Shown here piece after piece: positions 32,597 to 41,792 of a stretch of 64,000 nt of DNA. The translations under genes were made by a program, and so were the position numbers. The stretch covers positions 62,001-126,000 of the forward strand of contig JAJEGS010000055.1 of assembly GCA_022819745.1 (NCBI GenBank). Reading direction: 5' to 3'. The first letter of the stretch is position 1; each line of letters starts with the position of its first letter. Below the pieces are notes generated by a model. That model was not told the DNA's origin and ran no database searches. It worked only from the letters and a program-made list of their open reading frames with translations. Source of the DNA: Candidatus Latescibacterota bacterium. GTDB taxonomy: Bacteria; Latescibacterota; UBA2968; UBA8231.

Positions 32597-32738
32597 TGCG
32601 ATCTTAGTTCTGAAGATGGGTTAGCCGACCTACTTCACGATTCACGAAGTGATCTCCCAAAGTGTTACTCGATTCTGCATTAGGAAATACCCGCCTACAT
32701 TGGGACTTGAGCAGGGAATCAGGCTAACAGCATAGTAT

Positions 32739-32933
32739 TTATGGCTTTTGGGTAAGACTCACCGATAAATCATCGAAAAGACATAGAACATCACTGATAC
32801 ATCACTCATAAATCCTTATGATACATCACTTTTTAGGTACGCAGGTTGCAGAAATCTGTGCCTTCTGGCATTGAGGGTTTGACTCTCTTTTCTGGGACCA
32901 TTTTTCAAACGCAACCTCACTCAAAGGGGAGAA
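32739..32933 (+). repeat. Leader direct repeat, copy 2
   Basis: Second copy of the leader, running straight into AAGGGGAGAAAAG and the ATG of the intact lipoprotein at 32937. The spacing between copies is about 545 bp. Confidence 0.75.
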
Positions 32934-32936
32934 AAG

Positions 32937-34367
32937 ATGTCCAAACAGGCTATGCTAATTGGCTTTATTGCAGCATTCACTGTCTTGATTAGCTGCGGCG
33001 ATCAAATCCCGACAAATCCTACCAGTGCAGGCAAAATTACAGTAGAGGGAGAGCCGATAAGCTATATCGTGTGGGAATGTGGCGCGGACGAATGGATGGA
33101 CGCGGCTGACTCTACTTGGACGATATTTTTCCACGGAAAGTTCAGGCTCTACATCGAAGGCACAACCGTAGAGATTTCTGAATATAGCCCGACTAGCAAG
33201 CTGGTTTATGAGGCTGGCGACCCTGGGCGTCCCAATTTTTCTCTCTATGCTTACGGAAGCAGATGTATGGCCACAACGGAGCTGATAGGTACTGAGATCC
33301 CGGATATTCGCATCTGGCGCGGCGATGTAGACTGGCTGTATCGGGACGACCCTCAAAACAGCCGCTATGTTCTCTATGAAAACGATCTGGTCTATCAGAT
33401 AGCCAGGATTGGGGAAAAGGATGCAGTTGGATACATCGACTTCGAGAGTATCCACAACAGGAACGATCCGCGTCCCATGCTGGACGAGGGGGCAAAGGCT
33501 ATCTGGCCAGTCAACGTTGATCAGGTCAAGCGCGATTCCTTGGAGGCATCAGGACAAGTGCCCACTGACGATAGACCCTACCTGCTGGATGTGATCTGTC
33601 AAGCAGAAGAATGTTTCGACTTGCAGTTTTCAACCGGAGAGACATTCCTCAGTCCCCCAGAGGAGCAAGACTCCCAAGGATCAACCCGTCAGACAGTCCG
33701 CAGTGTCCCAGGGGAGCAAGACCCCCAAGAACCGACAACGAATACTATTTTTACGACAAAGTCCAGCGTGGAGTTTGTTTCGCAAGAAGAGACGCCGGAA
33801 CCGCTCGTTTCAGCGAGGTCGCACACCACGGGTCACAGAGGCAACACCTGCGGCACTGGGCCGATGCCTGCCAATTCTCCCCCCAACTGCGCCAATGGGG
33901 AATTTGGGCGTTTGGGATGCAACTACTACTACCGATGCGAAGAATATGATGGTTCTTCAGATGGTTGTGCCCGGTGGTCGGGGCCGTATGGCAAGGGTGG
34001 CGCAGGCATGAGGTTTTGCGACCTTGACGGGCTGGAGTGGGATAATGCGGCGGCCTTTAGCGATGCTATCGTCAGTGGCGACCATACTACTTCTGTGGAG
34101 TTAGATGTATATTGCGCCAACTTGGATGATTGGATTACAATATGTGAGGCTTCAAGCCCAAATGGGTTTGATAATAACTGTAGTATTGATCCTCGGGCTA
34201 TGCGGACAGAAGTAATGGAGAATATTACTCAGAAATGTCCTCCTGGTGAAACCCCTAATGAGTGCAGAGACCGCAGATATGAGATTCTTGGCAACCACTG
34301 CGGCCACCTTGCTCGGCCTGAAGGCTGGACCGGCGATTGGCCGCCGGCGGGGTTCACAAAGCCATAG
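32937..34367 (+). CDS. Cys-rich secreted lipoprotein, unknown function
   Basis: 476 aa, ATG after a strong GGGGAGAA site. Signal peptide with lipobox VLISC (Cys about 20), so membrane anchored. The N-terminal 200 residues are beta-rich; the middle holds repeats of the form SPxEEQDxQ/VPGEQDPQ and a Pro/Thr linker; the C-terminal part has about 15 cysteines in pairs (NTCGTGP, NCANGEFGRLGCNYYYRC, MRFCD), suggesting a disulfide-stabilised extracellular domain. No family recognised. A strong terminator follows. Confidence 0.75.
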   Translation: MSKQAMLIGFIAAFTVLISCGDQIPTNPTSAGKITVEGEPISYIVWECGADEWMDAADSTWTIFFHGKFRLYIEGTTVEISEYSPTSKLVYEAGDPGRPNFSLYAYGSRCMATTELIGTEIPDIRIWRGDVDWLYRDDPQNSRYVLYENDLVYQIARIGEKDAVGYIDFESIHNRNDPRPMLDEGAKAIWPVNVDQVKRDSLEASGQVPTDDRPYLLDVICQAEECFDLQFSTGETFLSPPEEQDSQGSTRQTVRSVPGEQDPQEPTTNTIFTTKSSVEFVSQEETPEPLVSARSHTTGHRGNTCGTGPMPANSPPNCANGEFGRLGCNYYYRCEEYDGSSDGCARWSGPYGKGGAGMRFCDLDGLEWDNAAAFSDAIVSGDHTTSVELDVYCANLDDWITICEASSPNGFDNNCSIDPRAMRTEVMENITQKCPPGETPNECRDRRYEILGNHCGHLARPEGWTGDWPPAGFTKP

Positions 34368-34391
34368 GCAACGCGTCACATCAATCTAACT

Positions 34392-34426
34392 GCTCGGGGA
34401 GGGATGCCTCCCCGAGCTTAATTTTT
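34392..34426 (+). terminator. Intrinsic terminator after the lipoprotein gene
   Basis: Perfect 11-bp stem GCTCGGGGAGG / CCTCCCCGAGC with a GATG loop (34392-34417), followed by TTAATTTTT. Confidence 0.92.
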
Positions 34427-34664
34427 ATTAGAGGCTGTCTGAAAACCCGTATTGTTTTGGGCTGATGTTGAAAAGACGTGCTCCGGCCCCCCGCCGCATC
34501 ATCTCCAACATAGAAGATCCGAATCTAGGAAGCGGCGGTCCGCGAGGGGCAGGTCGGTATCTACTCTGTCAATGCCGCAGCGAATGAGAATCACCTGTAT
34601 GCTCGCGTTCACAGGTAGGACATATCTTACATAGGTGCCGATTTAGGGTTTGATTTATAACTCT
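34427..34664. other. Intergenic, nothing recognised
   Basis: Separates the terminator from the end of the minus-strand BatA-like gene. It contains GAGGCTGTCTGAAAA, which resembles ends of some insertion sequences, but no transposase remnant or matching inverted end was found. Confidence 0.4.
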
Positions 34665-36734
34665 TTATGCCGCTTGGCGCACTGGAACGTCGCGCTGGGC
34701 GCGGGCGATCCACTGTTCGGCGAGGAGGAGGCCGAGGGCCAAAAGCAGGAATTCGCGCCACAGCTCGCGGCCGTGGCGATTGCCCAAGACCGCGAGGCGC
34801 AGGTCGTCGCCCGGGTTGAGGAAATGGACTTCTGCGTCCGCGAAAACGCTCCGTACGTACTCGGGTACTACGGGTGCGAGCGCGGATTCGCGGGCGTCGA
34901 AGTTGACGGCGAACGCGTCGACCTCTGCGCCCGCAGCACGCAGGTGCCAAATGCCGGCCTCGCCAACTTGGGGAATTTTCCACAAGTATTGGCCGCCGAC
35001 GGGCTCCGGCTCTAAGCGCAGGCGCTCGCCCGATGGCGTCTCGGCTTCTACGACCGCTTCCATTGGCACATCGGCCAAGCGGCGATAGACCGTTTCTCCC
35101 ACCAAGTAAGCAGCATGGCGATCTGGCGGTAGGCTCAACTCGCGCACTAGACGGTGCAGGAGGGGGGCGAACAGTCCGCGTTGGTGCAGATCGTTCCACG
35201 CCGGGTCGATGGGGAACGCTGCCAGCGCGACGCGTCCCTGCTCCTTCCAGGCTAGTGCCATGGCGAGTTGTCCGTCGCTGAAGCGGACCAAAGGCAAAAG
35301 GTCGGGCGCAGTGACCATGGCGAAATAGGCGTAGAAACGCGGCTGATCGCCGTCGCTGGCGATGAGGTCGTTGAAAAGTGGGTGGTGCGGCTCGTCCGCG
35401 TCTAAGACTTGATAGTTGGCTGTATTGCCGGGTGCGCCGATCCGGTTTTTGAAACGCCCCGGAGTCAGGCCGGGCAAGAGGTCGCGGTTGTAGTAGCCGA
35501 GATCGCTCTGCGGCGCGGGAAAGAGGACTACGCCTCCGCCGCTGGCGACGAACTCGTCTAAGGCCGCCTTTTGCGCCGCGCTCAGCCGCGCGAGGGTGCA
35601 GAGTACGAGGACATCTACTCCGGCGAGGGTGCTGGCGTCGAGGTTGGCAAAAAGGTCGGTGCGGATTTTTACGACTGGATCGGAAAGGGCTGCCGCCCCG
35701 AGTGCCCGGCGCGCATAGTACGCGTCTTCGGGTTGTTCGCCCAACAGTAGCGCGGTAATAGCGGTGGGCAGATCGAGCGTGAAGTAGCGGCGGTTGTCGA
35801 GTGCGAGTGCGTCGTCGGCGAGCGCGATGTGCCCACTTAACCGCCCGGGCCGTCGCGGCGAAAAGCTGAGTGCTACTTGGGTCGTGCCCGGTGCTCCGGG
35901 ATCCACACTATGGCGGCGCACGCGCTGGCCATCGACAAACAGGTCGAGCGCCGTGCCCGCGCCGCTGTGCGCGATGGCGGTTTCCAAGGTGACTTTGGCG
36001 TCGGCAGCGAGCATCCAGCTCGGAGCCGCGACCCGCTCGACGTAAGCATTTGGCCGGGTCTGGGCGCGAGGACTAGCGACATAGACGCGCGCACCGGCAA
36101 AGGACGGGACCGAGTCGTCGAGTTGATCCCAGTTGTATTGGGCCAAATCGGTAAAGAGAAAAAGCTCGTGCGCTGCGAGTGCGGATTCTTGGTCAAAGCG
36201 TTGGGCTGCTGCGTACAAGGCCGCGCGCAAGTCGGTCGCCTCTTGTGTCGGCGCGAGTTCGGCAATGCGCTCGGCTAAGTAGGAGCGGTCGCCGGCAAAA
36301 GGGGTGTGAGGCCGTTGGGCAAAAGGCTGCACTGTCACTTGATCGCGCGGGGGTAAAACGGCCAACAGGTCGCCGAGTTGACGCTGGAGTTGGTCGAACA
36401 GGGAGCCAGAGGGCCGTTGGTAGCGGGTGCTGTACGACAAGTCCAAGAGCGCGTGAACGGCCACCGGGCGATCTCCGCTTCCCCATCCGCTGCCAGCCTG
36501 ATACGTCGGGCGAGCAAAAGCGCAGACGATGAGCACAATGATGAGCGTGCGCAGCAAGAGGACCAGCCACTGGCGCAGTTGGAGCCGCCGCATGCGGTTT
36601 TGCTGTAGCTGGCGCAGAAAGGCAAAGTCGCTGAAAGGATGGGGTTGGGCACGCCCTCGATGCAGCAGGTGGATGGCTAGGGGAAGGGCGGCCGCGACTA
36701 GTCCGAGAAGGACCGCGGGATTGAGAAACTGCAA
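34665..36734 (-). CDS. BatA/VWA-type membrane protein
   Basis: 689 aa from TTG 36734. The N-terminus MQFLNPAVLLGLVAAALPLAIHLLHRGR is the hallmark of the BatA N-terminal domain; two membrane helices (about 5-25, 57-75) flank a cytoplasmic loop. A VWA-like region (ALLDLSYSTRY start) spans about 95-270, followed by periplasmic Ig-like and GATase-like segments (VLVLCTLARLS) and a last membrane helix near 665-682. Family members sit beside MoxR ATPases and BatB genes, which are not present here. Downstream of ptsN by 18 bp, likely same transcript. Confidence 0.8.
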   Translation of the reverse strand: MQFLNPAVLLGLVAAALPLAIHLLHRGRAQPHPFSDFAFLRQLQQNRMRRLQLRQWLVLLLRTLIIVLIVCAFARPTYQAGSGWGSGDRPVAVHALLDLSYSTRYQRPSGSLFDQLQRQLGDLLAVLPPRDQVTVQPFAQRPHTPFAGDRSYLAERIAELAPTQEATDLRAALYAAAQRFDQESALAAHELFLFTDLAQYNWDQLDDSVPSFAGARVYVASPRAQTRPNAYVERVAAPSWMLAADAKVTLETAIAHSGAGTALDLFVDGQRVRRHSVDPGAPGTTQVALSFSPRRPGRLSGHIALADDALALDNRRYFTLDLPTAITALLLGEQPEDAYYARRALGAAALSDPVVKIRTDLFANLDASTLAGVDVLVLCTLARLSAAQKAALDEFVASGGGVVLFPAPQSDLGYYNRDLLPGLTPGRFKNRIGAPGNTANYQVLDADEPHHPLFNDLIASDGDQPRFYAYFAMVTAPDLLPLVRFSDGQLAMALAWKEQGRVALAAFPIDPAWNDLHQRGLFAPLLHRLVRELSLPPDRHAAYLVGETVYRRLADVPMEAVVEAETPSGERLRLEPEPVGGQYLWKIPQVGEAGIWHLRAAGAEVDAFAVNFDARESALAPVVPEYVRSVFADAEVHFLNPGDDLRLAVLGNRHGRELWREFLLLALGLLLAEQWIARAQRDVPVRQAA

Positions 36735-36752
36735 GATGGGGAAGGGGCCGCG

Positions 36753-37226
36753 CTAGTTCGCAGCGGGAATATCGCGCTCGGCCGCTTCGATGGTGGCGAT
36801 GATTTCCTCGGCTGAATTCGCGTCGATGAGCTTCTTTTTGAACTCTTCGTTTTTGAGTAAGCGCGAAATCCGCGCCAGTGCCTTGATGTGGGGGCCGGAG
36901 ATGTTGGTCGGGGAGACCAGCAGGAAGAACACATAGGCTGGTTCACCGTCGAGGGCGTCGAAATCCATGCCCCGCCGCTGGGTGCCCATAGCTGCGACTA
37001 GTTCGGTCACCGCGGCCGACTTGCCGTGAGGGATGGCGATGCCGTCGCCAATGCCCGTGCTCATGATTTTTTCGCGGTCGAGTACGGCTTGCAATGCTTG
37101 GTCGCGGTCGGTGATCGCGTCGCCGACTGGAAGCGAGTTGACCAGTTCGGTGATGATTTCCTCTTTGGATTCTCCTTTGAGGTCAACTATGATGGATTCG
37201 AGCGACAGAATGTCCAACAGGTTCAT
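36753..37226 (-). CDS. ptsN: PTS EIIA-Ntr-type protein
   Basis: 157 aa from ATG 37226 (GGAGATAAC upstream); an in-frame start 57 bp earlier is less likely. The phosphorylated His is in GIAIPHGKS, and VFFLLVSP and HIKALARISRLLK are typical of the fructose/nitrogen EIIA fold. No EIIB/EIIC is nearby, so a regulatory rather than transport role is likely. Confidence 0.88.
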   Translation of the reverse strand: MNLLDILSLESIIVDLKGESKEEIITELVNSLPVGDAITDRDQALQAVLDREKIMSTGIGDGIAIPHGKSAAVTELVAAMGTQRRGMDFDALDGEPAYVFFLLVSPTNISGPHIKALARISRLLKNEEFKKKLIDANSAEEIIATIEAAERDIPAAN

Positions 37227-37293
37227 GCGTGTTATCTCCGGGTGAGTTGTTGAAAAATAAGCCATCCCCGCGACATTCGTCAACTGTTCATTG

Positions 37294-37791
37294 TCATTGG
37301 GTTATGGCTTTTACGAGTCTCGGCACCACGAAGTAGAGCAAGCGGCCGCGACTGATTTCTGCCCAAGCGTGGATGCCCAATGCAACTGCGGCTAAGCCCG
37401 CAGTTGGCAGGGCGATGTGCGCGCCCGTCAGTTCGCCGATCCACTCTTCCATCCCTGGGTTATGGGCAATGATGAGGCCGGTCTGCGCGCTGTCTGGCAA
37501 GCCGGCCGCCGCTTGGGCCAGAGTGCTGGAGGGCGCGAGGTAGAGCGCGTCGTCCAAGTGCAGGGCACTTGGCGGTAGGCCGAGGGATTCGACTAGGCCG
37601 GTGGCGGTCTGCTGCGCTCGGCGTGCGGCCGAGGCCAGCACGAGATCGGGACGCGGGCCGTACGCTGCGAGTAGGCGGGCGATGCGCGGCAAATCCGCGC
37701 GGCCGCGCTTGTTGAGCGGACGGTCGAAATCGTCGCTTATTCCGGGAGGATAAGCCGACTTGGCATGGCGCATGATTAGCAAGGTTTTCAT
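37294..37791 (-). CDS. sixA: SixA-type phosphohistidine phosphatase
   Basis: 165 aa from ATG 37791; the longer frame upstream is discarded because it lies across the divergent promoter region. The catalytic RHAKS motif (LLIMRHAKSAYPPG), second Arg in ASAARRAQQTA and IAHNPGMEEWIGEL match SixA. It removes phosphate from His residues; sitting just ahead of ptsN, a PTS phosphocarrier such as EIIA is a plausible target. That link is inference. Confidence 0.85.
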   Translation of the reverse strand: MKTLLIMRHAKSAYPPGISDDFDRPLNKRGRADLPRIARLLAAYGPRPDLVLASAARRAQQTATGLVESLGLPPSALHLDDALYLAPSSTLAQAAAGLPDSAQTGLIIAHNPGMEEWIGELTGAHIALPTAGLAAVALGIHAWAEISRGRLLYFVVPRLVKAITQ

Positions 37792-37897
37792 GGGAATTAG
37801 GAATTGGTTGCGTGGGCATTTACTAGAAGGTATTTTTATTAGCAGCAAGATAGTGTGTATTGGTGCCCGATACAAACGCGACTCAGGATTTATACAT

Positions 37898-38968
37898 ATG
37901 GCTCCACAACCAGTAGAACTCAACCTAACCATCCGCCCCCAGCACCGCTTTGCAGTCATCGACATCGCCGAGTTGATCCGCCAGCAAGTCGGCGATGAAC
38001 TGCGGCCCTTTCGCAAAGCCGCGTACTGTTCGCTTCACACCACGGCCGGCTATATAGAGCAGGGCACGAGTAGGCGTTTGGGCCACAGTCGCAAGCAGAT
38101 CGATCCATTTATCCGCGCCATCCAGAAGATATTTCCCTACAACGCTGGCTATTTCCACGACCGCATGCAACTACGCGACGAGCTTAGCGAGGGCGAAAAG
38201 GAAAGGGAGCCGGTCAACGCCGACTCGCACCTGACTTTTATCGCCGCGGGTCTCAAAAACTGCGTGACCTATATCCACCGTCCCGAGGAGCCGGTGTACT
38301 TCATTGAGCTAGACGGCATCTACAAGCACTACGTACGCAGCCGGCACACCGCGGTTATGGCCTACAATCGCACCGAAATCGTGCAGCGCAGTCGAGTGGA
38401 GATTCCGGTGGGTGGCAGCCATGCGATCGACGCCTTCAACCTCAAGGATCCGCGCTACGGCCTTTTTGAAACGCTCGCCGAGCGGTTGCGGCAGTCCGGC
38501 ATCGACAAAGGCTGCATCGACATTCGCCTCGCTCCGGAGGAAAAGCACGTCGGCATGACCGTCAACGAGTACGAGACTCTGTTGATGCGCAACGACTTGC
38601 CCCAAGCCCTCAGCGATCCGCTGCGCTACGTGTTCCAGCGCGGTAGGCGGCTCCTGCGGCACCCGGCCTCCATCCCCGGCAAGATGCACGCGTACGCGGC
38701 CTATGATTCCCTCCGCTTCTACAACGAATTGCTCGACCAAGTTCCGGTGGGAAGGTCGGTCATCGACCGCATCGTTTCGGTGCTCTCGACGCCGGCCCAG
38801 CGCATCTTGCGCCTGAAGCGCCACATCCGCCTGCTGGTCTCAGACAGCGCGGGAACTGGCGCGGATCGCATCCTGCAGGGCACGTACCAAAGCCCGATTC
38901 TGGTGCAGCACCAACCGGCTGAGGGTGGAGTGCGCGCGCTCGACATCACCCTGCGCCGCTTCGTCTGA
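37898..38968 (+). CDS. YjbQ/UPF0047-domain protein with long C-terminal extension
   Basis: 356 aa from ATG 37898. Residues about 10-150 carry the UPF0047/YjbQ pattern (CSLHTTAGYI, YFHDRMQLRDE, NADSHLTFIAAGL), normally a 135-140 aa protein with thiamine-phosphate-synthase-like activity. Here about 200 further residues follow with no recognised domain (VGMTVNEYETLLMRNDLP region). The next gene starts 2 bp later, so it heads the polysaccharide operon. The role of the extension is unknown. Confidence 0.75.
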   Translation: MAPQPVELNLTIRPQHRFAVIDIAELIRQQVGDELRPFRKAAYCSLHTTAGYIEQGTSRRLGHSRKQIDPFIRAIQKIFPYNAGYFHDRMQLRDELSEGEKEREPVNADSHLTFIAAGLKNCVTYIHRPEEPVYFIELDGIYKHYVRSRHTAVMAYNRTEIVQRSRVEIPVGGSHAIDAFNLKDPRYGLFETLAERLRQSGIDKGCIDIRLAPEEKHVGMTVNEYETLLMRNDLPQALSDPLRYVFQRGRRLLRHPASIPGKMHAYAAYDSLRFYNELLDQVPVGRSVIDRIVSVLSTPAQRILRLKRHIRLLVSDSAGTGADRILQGTYQSPILVQHQPAEGGVRALDITLRRFV

Positions 38969-38970
38969 GC

Positions 38971-40311
38971 GTGCAGGTCGATCCTTCCATCTTCAAAGCG
39001 TACGATATCCGCGGCATCTATCCCGACCCCCTGAGTGAAGAAGTAGCCTACGCCATAGGCCGCGCCTTGGTGGCCCTGCTAAGGTGCGAGGAGGTCGTCG
39101 TGGGGCGCGACATGCGCCTTTCGAGTCCGGCCATAAAAGAGCACCTCTTGCGCGGCCTCGTCGATCAGGGCGCGGACGTCATCGACATTGGCATGGTCGG
39201 TACCGATCAATACTACTACGCCTGCGCCATTTTGGACCGCCCGGGCGCGATGGTGACGGCTTCGCACAACCCGCCCGAATACTGCGGCTTCAAGATGGTG
39301 CGCCAAATGCCCTATCTGCTCAGCGGCGAATCCGGAATCCAAGACTTGCGCCGCCTCGTGGCAGAGGAAATCTGGGGCGAGGGTCGGAGGCAGGGTGTGG
39401 TTCGGGCTGAGGATGTGACGCCGGGATTTATCGATAAGGTGTTGAGTCTGGTGGATCTGGCCCGGATCAAGCCGCTCAAGGTAGTGGCCGATACGGGCAA
39501 CGGCATGGTCGGGCCGATTCTGCAAGAGGTGTACGAGCGATTGCCCATCGAGTTTATCGGCATGTACCTAGAGCCGGATGGCCATCTGCCTAACCACGGC
39601 CTCGACCCCATGCAGCCGGAAAACCGCGCCGACTTGGAGCACTGCGTCCTAGCCGAAGGTGCGGACGTCGGCTTTGCCTTTGACGGCGACGGCGACCGCT
39701 TCTTCATCATCGACGACCGGGGCCGCTTCGTACCCGGCGACTTTGCGACCGCACTGATGGCCTGCTACATGCTAGAGCGCGACCCCGGGGCCAAGATCGT
39801 GTACGACGTGCGCTGCTCGTGGGCCGTGCCCGACCTCGTAAAAGCAGCCGGCGGCACCCCGCTGATCGAGCGCGTCGGCCATTCGTTTCTCAAGCCGAGA
39901 ATGTTTGAGGAAGGAGCTGTTTTCGCGGGCGAGCTGAGCGGTCATTACTACTTCCGCGACTTCTTTGGTGCGGATTCCGGTATCGTGCCGTCGCTGGTAA
40001 TGCTGGAGTTGCTGTCGCAGCGCGGGGTTAAGCTCTCCGAGTTGCTCGCTCCGTTGGAGCGCCAGTATTTCACGTCCTCTGAGATCAACTCCAAAGTCGC
40101 GGATCCCGCGGCCAAAATTGCAGCCCTAGCCGACCGCTACCAGGACGGTCACATCCAGCGTCTTGACGGGATTTCGGTCAGCTACGACGACTGGCACTTC
40201 AACGTGCGGCCCTCCAATACCGAGCCGCTGTTGCGCCTCAACCTAGAGGCCCTCTCCGCGGAGCGCATGGCCGAGAAGCGGGATGAAGTACTCGCCTTTA
40301 TTCGCGCGTAA
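38971..40311 (+). CDS. Phosphomannomutase/phosphoglucomutase
   Basis: 446 aa from GTG 38971. FKAYDIRGIYPDPL start, catalytic phosphoserine in VTASHNPPEYCGFK, Mg-binding DGDGDRFF, sugar-ring loop GELSGHYYFRDF and phosphate-binding RPSNTEPLLRLN. Interconverts hexose 1- and 6-phosphates for nucleotide-sugar supply, fitting the following glycan genes. Confidence 0.93.
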   Translation: MQVDPSIFKAYDIRGIYPDPLSEEVAYAIGRALVALLRCEEVVVGRDMRLSSPAIKEHLLRGLVDQGADVIDIGMVGTDQYYYACAILDRPGAMVTASHNPPEYCGFKMVRQMPYLLSGESGIQDLRRLVAEEIWGEGRRQGVVRAEDVTPGFIDKVLSLVDLARIKPLKVVADTGNGMVGPILQEVYERLPIEFIGMYLEPDGHLPNHGLDPMQPENRADLEHCVLAEGADVGFAFDGDGDRFFIIDDRGRFVPGDFATALMACYMLERDPGAKIVYDVRCSWAVPDLVKAAGGTPLIERVGHSFLKPRMFEEGAVFAGELSGHYYFRDFFGADSGIVPSLVMLELLSQRGVKLSELLAPLERQYFTSSEINSKVADPAAKIAALADRYQDGHIQRLDGISVSYDDWHFNVRPSNTEPLLRLNLEALSAERMAEKRDEVLAFIRA

Positions 40312-40314
40312 ATT

Positions 40315-41760
40315 ATGACGGCCCCCGCCCCTAAGATCCCGTGGGCTTTCGCCCTCGACCGCCGCTACTTTGCGGCATTTTTGGTTTTCCAAGGCGCGGT
40401 GGTCGCTGGCAGCATCTTCGTTTTCGAATTCCTCCCGGCCCTCCTCCTCGGCGCGCTCTGCGTCGCGTTTTTTGTCGCGGGCCTGATGCTGAGGCCGTGG
40501 ATCGTCGTCCCAGTTTTGTTGCTGACGACGGGTCTTGACAGCACAGGTCGGCTGTTCGGCGAGTCCGGCCCTTCAAAAGAGATCTTCTTGCTGACGGGGT
40601 TTCACTTGGCCTTCGGGCTGATGGTCCTCGGCTTGGCCGCCAATATCTGTCTGCGGCAGCGCATGCACTTTCCCGACTTCGAGATTAAGGTGCCGCTCTT
40701 TTTGTTCCTCGCGTCTATTGCGGTGTCGCTGACGTACACGCCCAATCAGCTAGATGCAACCGTCAGCTTCTTGCGGATTTGCGCCCTCGTGCTCTTCACC
40801 TACATGGTGCAAATCACGCTCGACTCTAGGCGGGCTGTGTCCGCGGTCTTATGGTCGCTAGTGGTCTTGACGATAGCGGGCTCGGTGATGGGGGCCTATC
40901 AGGTCATCACCGGCCAATTCCACCTGCCGGCCAAGGTCATCACCGCCTTGGGCGGCAACGTGCCGCGGGCGACGGGGGCCTTTCACAACCCCAACATCTT
41001 TGCCTCGTTTGTAATGAGCGGCGTCCTGCCGCTGTTGGCCGTCTTGCTCAACCATCGACTGCCTAGGGGCCAGCGCGTGCTTTTTGCTTTGGCGGTCGTC
41101 ATCGGCTTTGGCGGTCTGTTGGCCTCGTTTAGCCGCTCTAGCTGGGTGTCAACGCTGGCCGGCGTGCTCGTCATCCTCTGGTTGAGCGGCAAGCTGCGCT
41201 ATTTTTTTATTGGAGTTTTTGCCTTTATCCTGCTGGTGTTCGGCCTCAAAGAATTCGTGCCTTATGCCGAGTACATCTTCGAGCGCTTTGCCTCCATCTT
41301 CACCTTGTTTGATGAGTTCGGCGCGACCGGCCGGGCTTCGAGTACGGCGCGCGTTCATCTCGTCATGGCCTCGTTCGACATGTTTTCGGACCATCCGTTC
41401 TTGGGCACTGGTTGGCGATCCTTTCCGGTAATATTCTCCCAATACGCGCCGCCCGGATATCCCCACTGGACCCTAGTGAAAGAGCCGCATACTATAGTGA
41501 CTGCGATCTTGGGCGAACTAGGCATCGTTGGTTTCGCGGCTTTTGTCTGGTTTGTCGGGAAGACGTTCTTTTTGAGCTTGGGGCGCTTGCAGCAGATGCA
41601 GGATTCCTATTTTCGCGCCATAGCCATCGGCTTGATCGCCACGTTTGTCGCCTTCCAGGTCAATCAGACGTTCAATGGCGACCTGCCCAGCAACATGTTT
41701 TGGTTCTGCATCGGCATGCTCTTCGCCGTGCAGCGGCTCGACGCGGACGCGCGTGCTTAG
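40315..41760 (+). CDS. O-antigen ligase/polymerase-like membrane protein
   Basis: 481 aa, about 12 membrane helices. A long extracytoplasmic loop between about 330 and 400 contains ARVHLVMASFDMFSDHPFLGTGWRSF and the His-bearing KEPHTIVTAILGELGIVG, the signature of the Wzy_C/WaaL family. It probably polymerises or ligates lipid-linked glycan units at the periplasmic face. Confidence 0.88.
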   Translation: MTAPAPKIPWAFALDRRYFAAFLVFQGAVVAGSIFVFEFLPALLLGALCVAFFVAGLMLRPWIVVPVLLLTTGLDSTGRLFGESGPSKEIFLLTGFHLAFGLMVLGLAANICLRQRMHFPDFEIKVPLFLFLASIAVSLTYTPNQLDATVSFLRICALVLFTYMVQITLDSRRAVSAVLWSLVVLTIAGSVMGAYQVITGQFHLPAKVITALGGNVPRATGAFHNPNIFASFVMSGVLPLLAVLLNHRLPRGQRVLFALAVVIGFGGLLASFSRSSWVSTLAGVLVILWLSGKLRYFFIGVFAFILLVFGLKEFVPYAEYIFERFASIFTLFDEFGATGRASSTARVHLVMASFDMFSDHPFLGTGWRSFPVIFSQYAPPGYPHWTLVKEPHTIVTAILGELGIVGFAAFVWFVGKTFFLSLGRLQQMQDSYFRAIAIGLIATFVAFQVNQTFNGDLPSNMFWFCIGMLFAVQRLDADARA

Positions 41761-41792
41761 AACCGGCCGCTTGAAGAACGCGAGGATCAATC

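Larger units (their letters stand above)
32102..32936. other. Gene-poor region with duplicated leader and lipoprotein relic
   Basis: An 835-bp AT-rich stretch. It holds two diverged copies of an about 190-bp sequence and the remains of one lipoprotein gene between them. Otherwise nothing convincing is seen. Confidence 0.6.

Noticed and set aside
34435..34450. Sequence GAGGCTGTCTGAAAA resembling an insertion-sequence end
   Set aside because: No transposase remnant, partner inverted end or target duplication found.
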